Assembly (NCBI RefSeq): GCF_000716435.1
Contig: NZ_JNWO01000002.1
Span: 124,001-188,000 of the forward strand
DNA length: 64,000 nt
Direction: 5' to 3'
Source of the DNA: Streptomyces xylophagus
GTDB taxonomy: Bacteria; Actinomycetota; Actinomycetes; Streptomycetales; Streptomycetaceae
Positions 1 to 9,013 of this stretch are shown piece after piece. The notes beneath the pieces are model-generated. The model was not told the DNA's origin. It saw nothing but the letters and a program-made list of their open reading frames with translations, and searched no databases. The position numbers and the translations under genes are program-made. The first letter of the stretch is position 1; every line of letters starts with the position of its first letter.

Positions 1-2
1 TC

Positions 3-1034
3 ATGGAGAATCGCGCTCTCCATGCCTGGATGGACGACGTTGAGCCGTTCCTGGCCCCCCTCACTGATGTCGCCCGCTCGTTCACCGGCCTGACGGGCGT
101 GCCGGTCGATCTGCCGAGCGCGCTGTTCCTGCGGGCCCAGCTGGCCGGCCTCGAACACCCGGGAAGGACATCGGCCAACGGCTCCTGCCACCTCCTCCGA
201 ACCGCCGACGGCTGGGCCGCCGTGAACCTGGCCCGCCCCGACGACCTGGCCGCCGTACCCGCGCTGCTGGCGCTCCTCGGTTCGCCGGGCGAGCCCGGGA
301 GCCTGCATACGGCGGCACGACGGGTCTCGGCGACGGAGGTGGTCGAGGCCGCGCAGTTGCTCGGGATCGCTGCCGCGGTGCCGGGGTCGGCCCGAGGCGC
401 ACGGCCTACGGTTCACGCCGAGCGTTGGGGCGAACGGCGTGTCCGGGCGATGACCGACCTGCGGATCGTCGACTTCTCGGCGCTCTGGGCGGGTCCGCTG
501 TGCGCGCGGCTGCTGGGGCTGGCGGGTGCGCAGGTGGTGAAGGTGGAGAGCACGACGCGACCCGACGGTGCCCGCTTCGGAACCCCCGCCTTCTACCGCT
601 GGCTGCACGAAGGGCACGACAACCTGGTCGTGGATTTCGCCCCGGGTGCGCTTGACGAGATCGTCGCCCAGGCCGACGTCGTCATCGAAGCGTCCCGGCC
701 ACGCGCATTGCGCCGGCTCGGCCTCCGCGCCGAGGAGTTCCTCGCCGCGCGCCCCGGCCGGGTCTGGGTCGGTATCACCGGTTACGGACGCGAGAACGAC
801 CGTATCGCCTTCGGAGACGACGCTGCCGTGGCCGGCGGTCTGACCGGCGTCGACCCGAACGGCGACCCCGTCTTTCTGGGAGACGCGCTCGCCGATCCCG
901 TAACCGGTGTGTTCGCCGCCCATGCCGCAGCCCGTTCCCTCGCCGCGGGAGGCGGAGAACTGCTCTGCGTCTCCATGGCGGCCTGCGCCGCGACACTCGC
1001 GGATGCCCGAACCCGGGTCCACCCGCCGTGCTGA
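3..1034 (+). CDS. Class III CoA-transferase-like protein with unusual domain order (5' end may be cut)
   Basis: 343 residues from the ATG at position 3; the real start may lie before the window. Residues about 153-280 look like the CaiB/BaiF Rossmann core: LRIVDFSALWAGPLCARLL, a VVKVES strand, and D272/D273 in FGDDAAVAGG, where the catalytic Asp of formyl-CoA transferases sits. In ordinary family members this core is at the N-terminus. Here about 150 residues precede it, including a stretch (DGWAAVNLARPDDL) that resembles the small domain normally found after the core, so the order looks permuted. It overlaps the amidohydrolase start by 7 nt (GTGCTGA), suggesting coupled translation. It probably moves CoA between acids or racemises an acyl-CoA; the substrate is unknown. 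Confidence 0.7.
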   Translation: MENRALHAWMDDVEPFLAPLTDVARSFTGLTGVPVDLPSALFLRAQLAGLEHPGRTSANGSCHLLRTADGWAAVNLARPDDLAAVPALLALLGSPGEPGSLHTAARRVSATEVVEAAQLLGIAAAVPGSARGARPTVHAERWGERRVRAMTDLRIVDFSALWAGPLCARLLGLAGAQVVKVESTTRPDGARFGTPAFYRWLHEGHDNLVVDFAPGALDEIVAQADVVIEASRPRALRRLGLRAEEFLAARPGRVWVGITGYGRENDRIAFGDDAAVAGGLTGVDPNGDPVFLGDALADPVTGVFAAHAAARSLAAGGGELLCVSMAACAATLADARTRVHPPC

Positions 1035-2278
1035 TCAGAAACGTGGAGGTGGAGGGCCACGGACCGGCGGTGGACGTCCGGATCGAGGGCGGGCGGATCG
1101 CCGAGATCGAGCCCGGGCTGACAGGGCCGAGTGACGTGGACGGTCGGGGCGGTGCGTTGCTGCCGGGCCTGCACGACCACCACGTACACCTCGCGGCGCT
1201 GGCCGCCGAAGCCGCCTCGGTGCGCGTCGGGCCGACGGACATGCGAGACCGTGCGGCGCTCGCGGCGGCCTTGGTCAGCGGACGGGCAGGGGAGTGGGTG
1301 CGGGCTGTCGGCTACCACGAGAGCGTCGCGGGGGATTTGGACCGGTGGGTATTGGACGCGCTCGCGCCGCATCGACCGGTGCGGGTGCAGCATCGCACCG
1401 GGGCGCTGTGGGTGTGGAACAGTGCCGCACTGCGGGCGGCCGGGCTGGATGGCGACGGGCGGTTCTGGCGCGAGGACGAGCGGCTGCGCGGGTTCGTGCC
1501 GCCCGTACGGCTGGATCTCGAAGGTGTGGGGCGGCGGGCGGCGGCACTGGGCGTCACGGGGTTCACCAACGCCGACCCGCACCCCGCGAGCGGCCTCACC
1601 CAGATGCTGTCGGTCCTCCCGCAACGGCTCCTGGTGATGGGCGTCGACGAGCCGGTGAAGCTGATGCTCGACGATCCGACGCTCCCCACTCCGGCCCAAC
1701 TCGCCCGCACCATAGGGGAGATCAGGCCCAGACCCGTCGCCGTGCACTGCGTGACACGGGTGCAGTTGCTGGTGACGTTGCTGGCCCTGGACGAGGTGGG
1801 GCCCGCCGACGGCGACCGCATCGAGCACGGGTCGGTGATCCCGGCCGAGACGATCCCGTGGCTACGACGGCTCGGCGTGACGGTCGTGACCCAGCCCCAC
1901 TTCCCGGTCGAACGAGGCGACGCGTACGCCACCGACGTGGACGCCGACGACCGCCTGCACCTGTACCGCTGCCGTTCCCTTGCCGAGGCCGGCATCCCGC
2001 TCGCCGCCGGTACCGACGCGCCGTACGGCACCCCGGACCCCTGGGCAGTCATGCGGGCGGCGACCGAGCGGGACGACGGCGAACGGCTCGAACCCCAGGC
2101 GGCTCTACGGCTGTTCACCGGTGAACCCCAACACCCGGCCCGGGCACGCCGGTTGATGGTCGGAACGGTCGCCGACCTGTGCCTGCTCCACGTACCGCTG
2201 CGCGAGGCCCTGCGCGCACTGTCCGGGGAACTGGTCCGCGCCGCATATGTGTCAGGCCGGCGCATCACGCCCCTGTGA
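1028..2278 (+). CDS. Amidohydrolase family protein (metal-dependent)
   Basis: 416 residues from a GTG that overlaps the upstream stop codon. The N-terminal beta-sandwich leads into LPGLHDHHVHL, with the metal-binding HxH at H52-H54. Later come a conserved histidine in AVHCVT, IEHGSVIP, and the metal-binding Asp in GTDAPYG, the usual order in amidohydrolase_3-type TIM barrels. The length is normal to slightly short for the family. It is expected to hydrolyse an amide, imide or ring C-N bond in the cytoplasm. Its coupling to a CoA-transferase beside a beta-oxidation-type cluster suggests a role in the same catabolic programme, but the substrate cannot be read from the sequence. It converges with the SDR at 2307-3068. 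Confidence 0.8.
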   Translation: MLIRNVEVEGHGPAVDVRIEGGRIAEIEPGLTGPSDVDGRGGALLPGLHDHHVHLAALAAEAASVRVGPTDMRDRAALAAALVSGRAGEWVRAVGYHESVAGDLDRWVLDALAPHRPVRVQHRTGALWVWNSAALRAAGLDGDGRFWREDERLRGFVPPVRLDLEGVGRRAAALGVTGFTNADPHPASGLTQMLSVLPQRLLVMGVDEPVKLMLDDPTLPTPAQLARTIGEIRPRPVAVHCVTRVQLLVTLLALDEVGPADGDRIEHGSVIPAETIPWLRRLGVTVVTQPHFPVERGDAYATDVDADDRLHLYRCRSLAEAGIPLAAGTDAPYGTPDPWAVMRAATERDDGERLEPQAALRLFTGEPQHPARARRLMVGTVADLCLLHVPLREALRALSGELVRAAYVSGRRITPL

Positions 2279-2306
2279 CCTGGTCGGCGCACAACGCCCG
2301 CGTGAC

Positions 2307-3068
2307 CTACACGCTGTACCCGCCGTCAACTCCCAACGCCTGCCCGGTGATGAACCCCGCCCGGTCGGAGGCGAGGAACGCGACCGCTTCCGCGATGTCG
2401 GTCGCGTCGCCGAAGCGGCGCAGCGGAATGTTGCGCCGGGTGACGGCGAGGGCGGCCTCGTCCAGTTCGCCGGAGCTGATCAGCCGGCCGGCGATGCCGT
2501 CGTTGAGCATGCCGGGCGCCACGCAGTTCACGCGGACGCCGTACCGGCCCTCCTCGGCGGCGAGCGCCCGAGCCACCGCCTCGACCGCGCCCTTGGCGCC
2601 CGACGACAGCCCGTCCCGTACCGGGAAGCGGCGGGTGGCCACGGTCGTCACGGCGACGATGTTGCCCCGGCTCTCGCGCAGCAACGGCAGCGCGGGATGC
2701 ACCAGGTTGAAGAACGCCACGGCGTCGCCCTCGAGTTGGGCGCGGTACTCGCTCGGTGTCACCTTGCTCAGGTGCCGCATCGGGACGTGCGGGCCCGCCG
2801 CGTACACGAGGGTATGGATGCCACCGCCCACCTCGGACACCGCCTCGGCTGTAGCCGACTCGTCGGTCAAGTCCAGCCGTATGGACCGGACTTGACGGCC
2901 CAGCTTCGTGACCTCGGCGGCAATCGCGTCCGCCGCCTCCTGGTTGGCCCGGTAGGTGAAGGCGATGTCGCTGCCCCGCTCCGCGAGAAGCCGGACGATC
3001 GCCGCTCCGATCCCGCCCGAGCCGCCCGCCACGAACGCGACACCTGGTCTGCTGGAGAAGTCCGGCAC
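2307..3068 (-). CDS. SDR family protein lacking the canonical catalytic Tyr
   Basis: 253 residues, GTG start 10 nt after the upstream dehydrogenase stop. The Rossmann glycine motif AGGSGGIG is present near residues 14-21, and the C-terminal FLASDRAGFITGQALGVDGG is typical of classical SDRs. NNAG is replaced by YAAG (89-92). The catalytic YxxxK reads S155-S-G-A-K159, so the Tyr is Ser. The upstream catalytic Ser position appears to be Thr (T142). The fold and NAD(P) binding look intact, but ordinary ketone/alcohol chemistry is doubtful. It is the last gene of the long minus-strand catabolic run. A non-redox role, or a FabI-like rearranged active site, are alternatives. Confidence 0.82.
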   Translation of the reverse strand: MPDFSSRPGVAFVAGGSGGIGAAIVRLLAERGSDIAFTYRANQEAADAIAAEVTKLGRQVRSIRLDLTDESATAEAVSEVGGGIHTLVYAAGPHVPMRHLSKVTPSEYRAQLEGDAVAFFNLVHPALPLLRESRGNIVAVTTVATRRFPVRDGLSSGAKGAVEAVARALAAEEGRYGVRVNCVAPGMLNDGIAGRLISSGELDEAALAVTRRNIPLRRFGDATDIAEAVAFLASDRAGFITGQALGVDGGYSV

Positions 3069-3078
3069 CGTAACCGCC

Positions 3079-4227
3079 TCACAATCCGAGGGACTTGGCG
3101 ATGATGACCTTCATGACCTCGCTGGTCCCGGCGTAGATGCGGGTGATGCGTGCGTCCGCGTAGAGCCGGGCGATGGGGTATTCCAGCATGTAGCCGTAGC
3201 CGCCGAACAGTTGCAGACAGCGGTCGACCGCGCGGGCCTGCATCTCGGTGCAGAACAGTTTGACCTTGGCGGCGTCGGGTCCGCTCAGTTCGCCGGCGAC
3301 GAGTTCGAGCACCGCACGGTCCAGCATCGCCTGCGCGGCCTCGATCTCGGCTGCCACCGCGGCGAGTTCGAACTTGGTGTTCTGGAAGGAGGCGACCGTC
3401 TTCCCGAACGCCTTGCGTTCCTTGACGTACGCGATTGTCGTGTCAAGGGCCGCCCGCGCCTGCGCCACCGAGCCGACCGCCACCGTCATCCGCTCCTGCG
3501 GGAGATTGTGGCCGAGGTAGCCGAAGGCGGCGCCCTCCTCGCCGAGCCGGTTGGCGACCGGGACCCGTACGTCGTCGAAGGCCAACTCCACCGTGTCCTG
3601 CACCTTGATGCCCAGCTTGTGCAGTACCCGGCCGCGTGTGAAGCCGGGCATGCCGTCCTCGACGACCAGCAGGGTGAGCCCGGCGCGGCGGTTGTCCGGG
3701 TCGGTCGACGTACGGGCCACGACGATGACCAGGTCGGCGAGGAGTCCGCCGGTGATGAAGGTCTTCGCGCCGTTGAGGACGTACGAGTCCCCGTCGCGCA
3801 CGGCGGTCGTACGGATCCCCGCGAGATCGGAGCCCGTGCCCGGCTCGGTCATCGCGACGGCGGTCAGCAGCTTCCCGGAGGCGAGGCCGGGGAACCAGCG
3901 TTCGCGCTGATCCTGGTCGGCGTAGGTGAGGAAGTACGGCAGGACGACGTCGAGTTGGGTGCGCACGGTCCCCAACGTCACCAGGGCGCGGGCCGATTCC
4001 TCCTGGAGGACGACGTTGTAGCGGTAGTCGTGGAGGCCCGCTCCGCCGTACTCCTCGGGGACTGCCATGCCCAACAGGCCGAGCGAGCCGAGCTGTTCGA
4101 AGAGCGCGCGGGGGAGTCGGCCGGCCTCCTCCCACTCGGCGTAGTAGGGGACCACCTCGCCCGCGATGAAGTCCCGCGCTAGTCGGCGGAACGCCTCGTG
4201 GTCGTCGGTGAAGACGTCTCGGCGCAC
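3079..4227 (-). CDS. Acyl-CoA dehydrogenase
   Basis: 382 residues from the GTG at 4227, chosen because AGGGGAT lies just upstream and the protein then begins directly with the family N-terminus (DVFTDDHEAFRRLARDF). The ACAD signature AMTEPGTGSDL is at 125-135. The C-terminus RIYAGTSEVMKVIIAKSLGL lacks the MCAD-type Glu in Y-E-G-T. Instead E245 in LPQERM aligns with the base used by isovaleryl- and long-chain-type enzymes. It is an FAD enzyme that introduces an alpha,beta double bond into an acyl-CoA. It lies 11 nt downstream of the thiolase, in the same operon. Confidence 0.9.
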   Translation of the reverse strand: MRRDVFTDDHEAFRRLARDFIAGEVVPYYAEWEEAGRLPRALFEQLGSLGLLGMAVPEEYGGAGLHDYRYNVVLQEESARALVTLGTVRTQLDVVLPYFLTYADQDQRERWFPGLASGKLLTAVAMTEPGTGSDLAGIRTTAVRDGDSYVLNGAKTFITGGLLADLVIVVARTSTDPDNRRAGLTLLVVEDGMPGFTRGRVLHKLGIKVQDTVELAFDDVRVPVANRLGEEGAAFGYLGHNLPQERMTVAVGSVAQARAALDTTIAYVKERKAFGKTVASFQNTKFELAAVAAEIEAAQAMLDRAVLELVAGELSGPDAAKVKLFCTEMQARAVDRCLQLFGGYGYMLEYPIARLYADARITRIYAGTSEVMKVIIAKSLGL

Positions 4228-4238
4228 AACATCCCCTG

Positions 4239-5384
4239 TCAGGAAGCGAGTTCGACGACGGTGGCGTTGGCGGTGCCGCCGCCCTCGCACATGGTCTGCA
4301 GGCCGTAGCGGATCCCGTGGTCCCGCATGTGGTGGATCATCCGGGTCATCAGGACGGCCCCCGACGCGCCGAGCGGATGCCCGAGCGCGATGGCGCCGCC
4401 GAGCGGGTTGAGCAGGGCAGGGTCGGCGCCGGTCTCGGCCAGCCAGGCGAGCGGGATCGGCGCGAAGGCCTCGTTGACCTCGAAGACGCCCACCTCGGAG
4501 AGTCCCACTCCCGCCTTGCGGAGCACCTTCTCGGTCGCCGGAATCGGCCCGGTCAGCATGAGCACCGGGTCGGAGCCGGTGACCACGCCCGCGCGGTAGC
4601 GCACGATCGGTGTCAGGCCGAGCTCGCGGGCCTTCTCCGGAGTCGTCACCAGCAGGGCCGCCGCGCCGTCGGAGATCTGGGAGGAGTTGCCCGCGTGGAT
4701 CACCCCGTCCTCCTGGAAGGAGGGTTTCAGCTTCGCGAGAGTGTCGATGCTCGTGCCGCGCCGAATGCCTTCGTCCACCGACACCGCGTCCGTGTCGACG
4801 CCTACCGGCACGATCTGTGCCTCGAACGCTCCGCCGTCCTGCGCGGCCGCCGCGCGCTCGTGCGACAGCGCGGAGAACTCGTCGAGCACACCCCGGCCCA
4901 GCCCCCACTTCTGCGCGATCCTCTCGGCCGACACACCCTGGTTGAAGGAGAACCCCTCGTAACGAGCGAGGACTTGAGGCCCGTACGGCACACCGCCGGC
5001 CCGCGAGGACCCGAGCGGGACCCGGCTCATCACCTCGACACCGCCCGCCACCACGACGTCCTGCTGACCGGACATGACCGCCTGGACGGCGAAGTCCAGC
5101 GCCTGCTGGCTCGATCCGCAGGCCCGGTTCACCGTGGTCCCCGGGATGGTCTCGGGCCAGCCCGCGGCCAGCACCGCGTAGCGCCCGATGTTGCTCGACT
5201 GGTCGCCCAACTGGCCGACGCACCCCCACACCACGTCGTCGACGACCTCGGGATCAAGGCCCGTGCGGTCGACGAGCGCGTTCAGGACGACGGCGGAGAG
5301 GTCGGCCGCGTGCACACCGGCCAGACCGCCGTTCCGTTTCCCGACGGCGGTACGGACCGCCTCCACCACCACTGCCTCACGCAT
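4239..5384 (-). CDS. Acetyl-CoA acetyltransferase family thiolase
   Basis: 381 residues, the normal length for degradative thiolases. ATG at 5384 is preceded by GGAGGACACG and overlaps the stop of the upstream crotonase by 1 nt (TGATG). The nucleophile is C89 in VNRACGSSQQA. The second half has GHPLGASGA with the catalytic His and MCEGGGTANA with the second catalytic Cys, so all active-site motifs are present. It cleaves a 3-ketoacyl-CoA with CoA, releasing acetyl- or propionyl-CoA, and completes the beta-oxidation set in this operon. FadA5/FadA6-type roles in steroid catabolism are possible but not proved. Confidence 0.92.
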   Translation of the reverse strand: MREAVVVEAVRTAVGKRNGGLAGVHAADLSAVVLNALVDRTGLDPEVVDDVVWGCVGQLGDQSSNIGRYAVLAAGWPETIPGTTVNRACGSSQQALDFAVQAVMSGQQDVVVAGGVEVMSRVPLGSSRAGGVPYGPQVLARYEGFSFNQGVSAERIAQKWGLGRGVLDEFSALSHERAAAAQDGGAFEAQIVPVGVDTDAVSVDEGIRRGTSIDTLAKLKPSFQEDGVIHAGNSSQISDGAAALLVTTPEKARELGLTPIVRYRAGVVTGSDPVLMLTGPIPATEKVLRKAGVGLSEVGVFEVNEAFAPIPLAWLAETGADPALLNPLGGAIALGHPLGASGAVLMTRMIHHMRDHGIRYGLQTMCEGGGTANATVVELAS

Positions 5385-6220
5385 CACGTGTCCTCCGTAG
5401 TTCTCGGCACGACTGTTCCCGGTACCGCTGTTCCCGGCACCGCCCAGCGCCCCGTGTAGCGAGGTGGGCGCTTCTCCACGAAGGCGGCATACGCCTCCGG
5501 GACGTCTGCCGTGGCGAAGTTCATGGCCTGGGCCCGCGCCTCGCCGGCAAGGGCCTCCCGCAGGGTGCGATCGGCGTTCTCGTTGAGGAGCGCCTTGTTC
5601 TGTGCGAGGGCGACCGGGGCTCCGGCCACCAGTCGCGCGCCGAGGTCGTCGACGAAAGGGTCGATCTTGCCGGCGTCCACGACCCACGTCACCAGGTTCA
5701 GGGCGTGGGCCTCCTCGGCGCCGATCGTCTCGGCCAGCAGCGCGAGCCGTTTCGCCTGTTGCAACCCCACCAGCTTCGGCAGCAGCCACGAGCCGCCGCA
5801 GTCCAGGGACAGCGCGCGGCGCGCGAAGATCTGCGAAAACGTGGATTCCGGCGTGGCCACGACGAAGTCGCAACCCAGGGCGAGGTTCCAGCCCGCGCCG
5901 ACCGCAACACCGTTCACCTTGGCGATGGTGGGGATCGGCAGCTCGTGCAGCAGCAGCGTGACCTCGCTCAGGGTCCGCATCCGGTACAGGGGATGCTCGG
6001 TGCTGACGCCGTTGCGGATGTCGGCCCCGGAGCAGAACGCACCGCCGGCACCGGTCAGGACCAGCGCACGCACCGTACGATCGCTGCCCGCTGCGGAGAG
6101 CGCCGTTCGCAGGGCATCCCAGAGTTCCGCGTCGATCGCGTTCTTGCGCTGCGGCCGGTTCAACGTCAGGGTCCGTACGCCCTCCGCGTCACTCGTCAGG
6201 AGAACGGGCTCCCCGGTCAT
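5384..6220 (-). CDS. Enoyl-CoA hydratase/isomerase (crotonase) with PaaG-like Asp
   Basis: 278 residues from ATG 6220 (ATGA overlap with the CoA-transferase stop). The crotonase oxyanion-hole segments GAGGAFCSGADI and NGVAVGAGWNLALGCD are clear. The active-site segment reads ALSLDCGGSWLLPKLVG, with Asp where hydratases usually have the second catalytic Glu. This pattern is seen in PaaG-type isomerases, so isomerase or ring-modifying chemistry is possible besides hydration. The C-terminal tail (about residues 258-278) repeats V-P-G-T, encoded by a short imperfect repeat near 5405-5445, and is probably disordered. Confidence 0.9.
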   Translation of the reverse strand: MTGEPVLLTSDAEGVRTLTLNRPQRKNAIDAELWDALRTALSAAGSDRTVRALVLTGAGGAFCSGADIRNGVSTEHPLYRMRTLSEVTLLLHELPIPTIAKVNGVAVGAGWNLALGCDFVVATPESTFSQIFARRALSLDCGGSWLLPKLVGLQQAKRLALLAETIGAEEAHALNLVTWVVDAGKIDPFVDDLGARLVAGAPVALAQNKALLNENADRTLREALAGEARAQAMNFATADVPEAYAAFVEKRPPRYTGRWAVPGTAVPGTVVPRTTEDT

Positions 6221-7413
6221 CGCACCGCTCCCTGCTCCCGGAGAACGGCGATCTCCTCGACGGCCAGGCCGAGTTCGGTGAGCACGGCGTCCGTGTGCTG
6301 GCCGAGAGCGGGGATCGCGCCCATCGGTGGGTCGTACCCGGCGATGACCGGGGGCGGCAGCAGCGCCGGGACCGGACCCGACGGTGTGTCGATGTCGCGC
6401 CACCGGTCGCGGGCCCGCAGATGGGGGTGGTCGATGACGTCGCTGGGCGTGTTGTAGCGGGAGTTGCCGATGCCGGCCGCGTCCGCGCGGTCCTGCACAT
6501 AAGCGAGGTCGTGCCGTGCGCACCAGGCGCTGATCTCCGGCTCCAGCACGGCACGGTGCTCCACGCGCCCGGCGTTGCTGCTGAAGCGCGGGTCGTCCGC
6601 GAGGTCGGGCCGGTCGATCAACTCCCGTGCCAGGCGCTGCCATTCACGGTCGTTCGTCGTGCCGAGGACCACGGTGTGGCCGTCGGCCGTGCGGTGGGCG
6701 CCGTACGGTGCGACGGCGGGGGAGCTCATGCCTAGAGGCTGTTGCTCGATGCCGGAGTGGCGGGTGTAGGTGAGCGGATAGCCCATCAGCTCCGTCATCG
6801 TGTCGAACAGGCTCACCGCGACGGATGACGCGCCGGGCCCGACGCCACGTTCTCTGCCGCACAGCAACGCGACGACGGACAGGGCGGCGTAGAGGCCGCT
6901 GCACACGTCGGCCATCGGTGGGCCCGGCTTGGCCGGTGCTCCGGGGTGGCCCGTCACCGCGCAGGCTCCGGACTCGGCCTGTACGAGGAGGTCGTAGGCA
7001 CGCTTGTGGGAGAGGGGGCCGCCGGGGCCGTAGCCGTCGATCTCGACGGCGAGGAGATCGGGGTGACGGGTTTTCAAGTCGCCCGGGGAGATGCCGAGTT
7101 TGGCCGTGGTGCCCGGTGTGAGGTTGGAGACGAGGACGTCGGCGCGCTTCAGCAGGCGGTGCAGGACGTCCATGCCGCCGGGTGTCTTCAGGTCCAGGGC
7201 GACGGATTCCTTGCCCCGGTTGACCCACACGAAGTGCGCGCCGAGCCCCTTGACGACGTCGTCGTAGTGGCGGGCGAAGTCGCCGCCCTTGGGGTTCTCC
7301 ACTTTGATCACGCGGGCGCCGAAGTCGCCGAGCGTGCGGGTGCACATGGGAGCCGAGATCGCCTGCTCCAACGCCACCACGGTGATTCCGGCCAGTGGCC
7401 CGGTCGTCGTCAT
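6217..7413 (-). CDS. CaiB/BaiF (class III) CoA-transferase
   Basis: 398 residues from ATG 7413, placed 1 nt after the ligase stop; a TTG 12 nt further up is possible but would overlap the ligase. The standard order is present: LAGITVVALEQAISAPMCTR, VIKVENPKGGDFAR, NRGKESVALDL, DGYGPGGPL, and catalytic D141 in KRAYDLLVQAESG. It is a cytoplasmic enzyme that transfers CoA from an acyl-CoA donor to an acid, or racemises 2-methylacyl-CoA. Directly after an acyl-CoA ligase, it may recycle CoA or epimerise the activated substrate. The length matches the family. Confidence 0.92.
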   Translation of the reverse strand: MTTTGPLAGITVVALEQAISAPMCTRTLGDFGARVIKVENPKGGDFARHYDDVVKGLGAHFVWVNRGKESVALDLKTPGGMDVLHRLLKRADVLVSNLTPGTTAKLGISPGDLKTRHPDLLAVEIDGYGPGGPLSHKRAYDLLVQAESGACAVTGHPGAPAKPGPPMADVCSGLYAALSVVALLCGRERGVGPGASSVAVSLFDTMTELMGYPLTYTRHSGIEQQPLGMSSPAVAPYGAHRTADGHTVVLGTTNDREWQRLARELIDRPDLADDPRFSSNAGRVEHRAVLEPEISAWCARHDLAYVQDRADAAGIGNSRYNTPSDVIDHPHLRARDRWRDIDTPSGPVPALLPPPVIAGYDPPMGAIPALGQHTDAVLTELGLAVEEIAVLREQGAVR

Positions 7414-7414
7414 G

Positions 7415-8998
7415 TCAGCCCGCAACCGTGAAACCGGCGCGGAGTTCGTCCTTCAGCACCTTCTGGCTTGCGTTGCGCGGGAGTTGGTCGACGAAGCGGA
7501 CATGCCGGGGGACCTTGAAGTTGGCCATGTGCTCACGGGCCCAGGCGATGACGTCCGTCTCGGTCGGGGTGTGGTCCGGCGGTGTGACCACGAAGGCGCA
7601 GCCGACCTCGCCGAGCCGTTCGTCGGGAACCCCGATCACGGCGACCTGCTGGACGTTCTCGCAGTCGAGAAGCAGCTTCTCTATCTCCGCCGGATAGGCG
7701 TTGAAGCCGCCGACGATGTACATCTCCTTCTTGCGGTCGACGATGGAGAGGTTGCCGTCGTCGTCGAGCCGGCCGATGTCCCCGGTGTGCAGCCAGCCCT
7801 CGGCGTCGATCGTCGCGGCGGTGGCGTCGGGGTCGTCCCAGTAGCCGCGGGTGACGTTGTAGCCGCGGACGAGGATCTCGCCGTCGAGACCGATCGGCAC
7901 GTCCAGACCGTCGGCCGCGACGATCCGTACCTGGACTCCGGGAATGGCGCTTCCCGTTGTGCGAGCGACCGTCTCCTCGGAGTCGCCGACCCGGGTCGTG
8001 GTGACCAGCGCCGTCGACTCGGTGAGGCCGTAGGCACTCATCACGATGTCGAACGACAACTCCGTTTTCATGGCGCGGATCAGCGATTCCGGAATCGTGG
8101 TGCCGCCTGTCATGGAGACCCGAAGCGACGACAGGTCGTGCAGGGCACGGTCGGGATGATTGACCAGGTCGTGGAAGATGGTCGGCGGGCCGAGGAGGAT
8201 GCTCACCCGTTCCTGGGCGATGAGGTCCAGCGCCCGCCCGGCGTCGAAGACGGGCATGGGGATGACGGTCACCCCGTGCATCAGGGAGGCCAGCCACCCC
8301 GCCTTGTAACCGAAGCAGTGGAAGAACGGCGGGATCACCAGGAAGGTGTCGGAGGCCCGGAAGGTGTACTCCTCGGACATCCACCCATAGGAGCGCAGGG
8401 ATTGGCCGTGGGTGAGCATCACGCCCTTCGGGTGGCCGGTGGTGCCGGACGTGAACATCACGTCGGACACGTCGTCCGGCGTCACCCGGTCGATCGACTC
8501 ATGGGCCGCGGACGCCGAAACGCCCTCTCCGGCGCCGAGAAAGTCGTTCCAGGCCAGCTCGGCCGTCCCCTGCGGACCGAGAACGGACACCGTCTTCTGC
8601 AGGGCCGGAAGTCCCGGATCGGCCTTCCGCAGTTCACCGATGTAGTCGTTGCCGAGGAAGGGCGAGGCGAACACGGCCGCCGCCTCCGACTTCCGCAGGA
8701 TGTACGAGATCTCCTGCGCCTTGAACCGTGTGTTGAGCGGAACCAGGATCGCCCCGGCGCCGTGGATGCCCAGCGCCGCGAAGATCCACTCGGCCGAGTT
8801 GGGGGCGCAGAGTCCGACCCGGTCTCCCGGCTTGATGCCGAGCGCCATGGTGGCCCGGACCGAGTCGACCATCTGCTCTTCCAGCTCCCGGAACGTCCAT
8901 CGACGGTCACCGTCGATGAGCGCCGTGGCGTCCCCGAAACGCCTGGCCGCCAGCCTGATGACGTTCGGGATGCTCAGGAATTCGTCGTCGTAGCGCAT
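7415..8998 (-). CDS. FadD3-like acyl-CoA synthetase (AMP-forming ligase)
   Basis: 527 residues from ATG 8998. Motifs in order: TSGTTGHPKGV (ATP/AMP binding), PPFFHCFGYKAG, AYGLTESTA, GWLHTGDIGRLDDDG, DRKKEMYIVGGFNAYPAEIE, and the C-terminal catalytic Lys in SQKVLKDEL. The PFFHxFGYKAG stretch is reminiscent of FadD3, the ligase that activates the steroid C/D-ring acid HIP in mycobacteria. It makes an acyl-CoA from a carboxylic acid, ATP and CoA, and is the likely entry point of the pathway. The FadD3 likeness is recalled from family knowledge, not aligned, so another cyclic or branched acid is equally possible. Confidence 0.9.
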   Translation of the reverse strand: MRYDDEFLSIPNVIRLAARRFGDATALIDGDRRWTFRELEEQMVDSVRATMALGIKPGDRVGLCAPNSAEWIFAALGIHGAGAILVPLNTRFKAQEISYILRKSEAAAVFASPFLGNDYIGELRKADPGLPALQKTVSVLGPQGTAELAWNDFLGAGEGVSASAAHESIDRVTPDDVSDVMFTSGTTGHPKGVMLTHGQSLRSYGWMSEEYTFRASDTFLVIPPFFHCFGYKAGWLASLMHGVTVIPMPVFDAGRALDLIAQERVSILLGPPTIFHDLVNHPDRALHDLSSLRVSMTGGTTIPESLIRAMKTELSFDIVMSAYGLTESTALVTTTRVGDSEETVARTTGSAIPGVQVRIVAADGLDVPIGLDGEILVRGYNVTRGYWDDPDATAATIDAEGWLHTGDIGRLDDDGNLSIVDRKKEMYIVGGFNAYPAEIEKLLLDCENVQQVAVIGVPDERLGEVGCAFVVTPPDHTPTETDVIAWAREHMANFKVPRHVRFVDQLPRNASQKVLKDELRAGFTVAG

Positions 8999-9013
8999 CA
9001 GTTGGCTCCAGGG

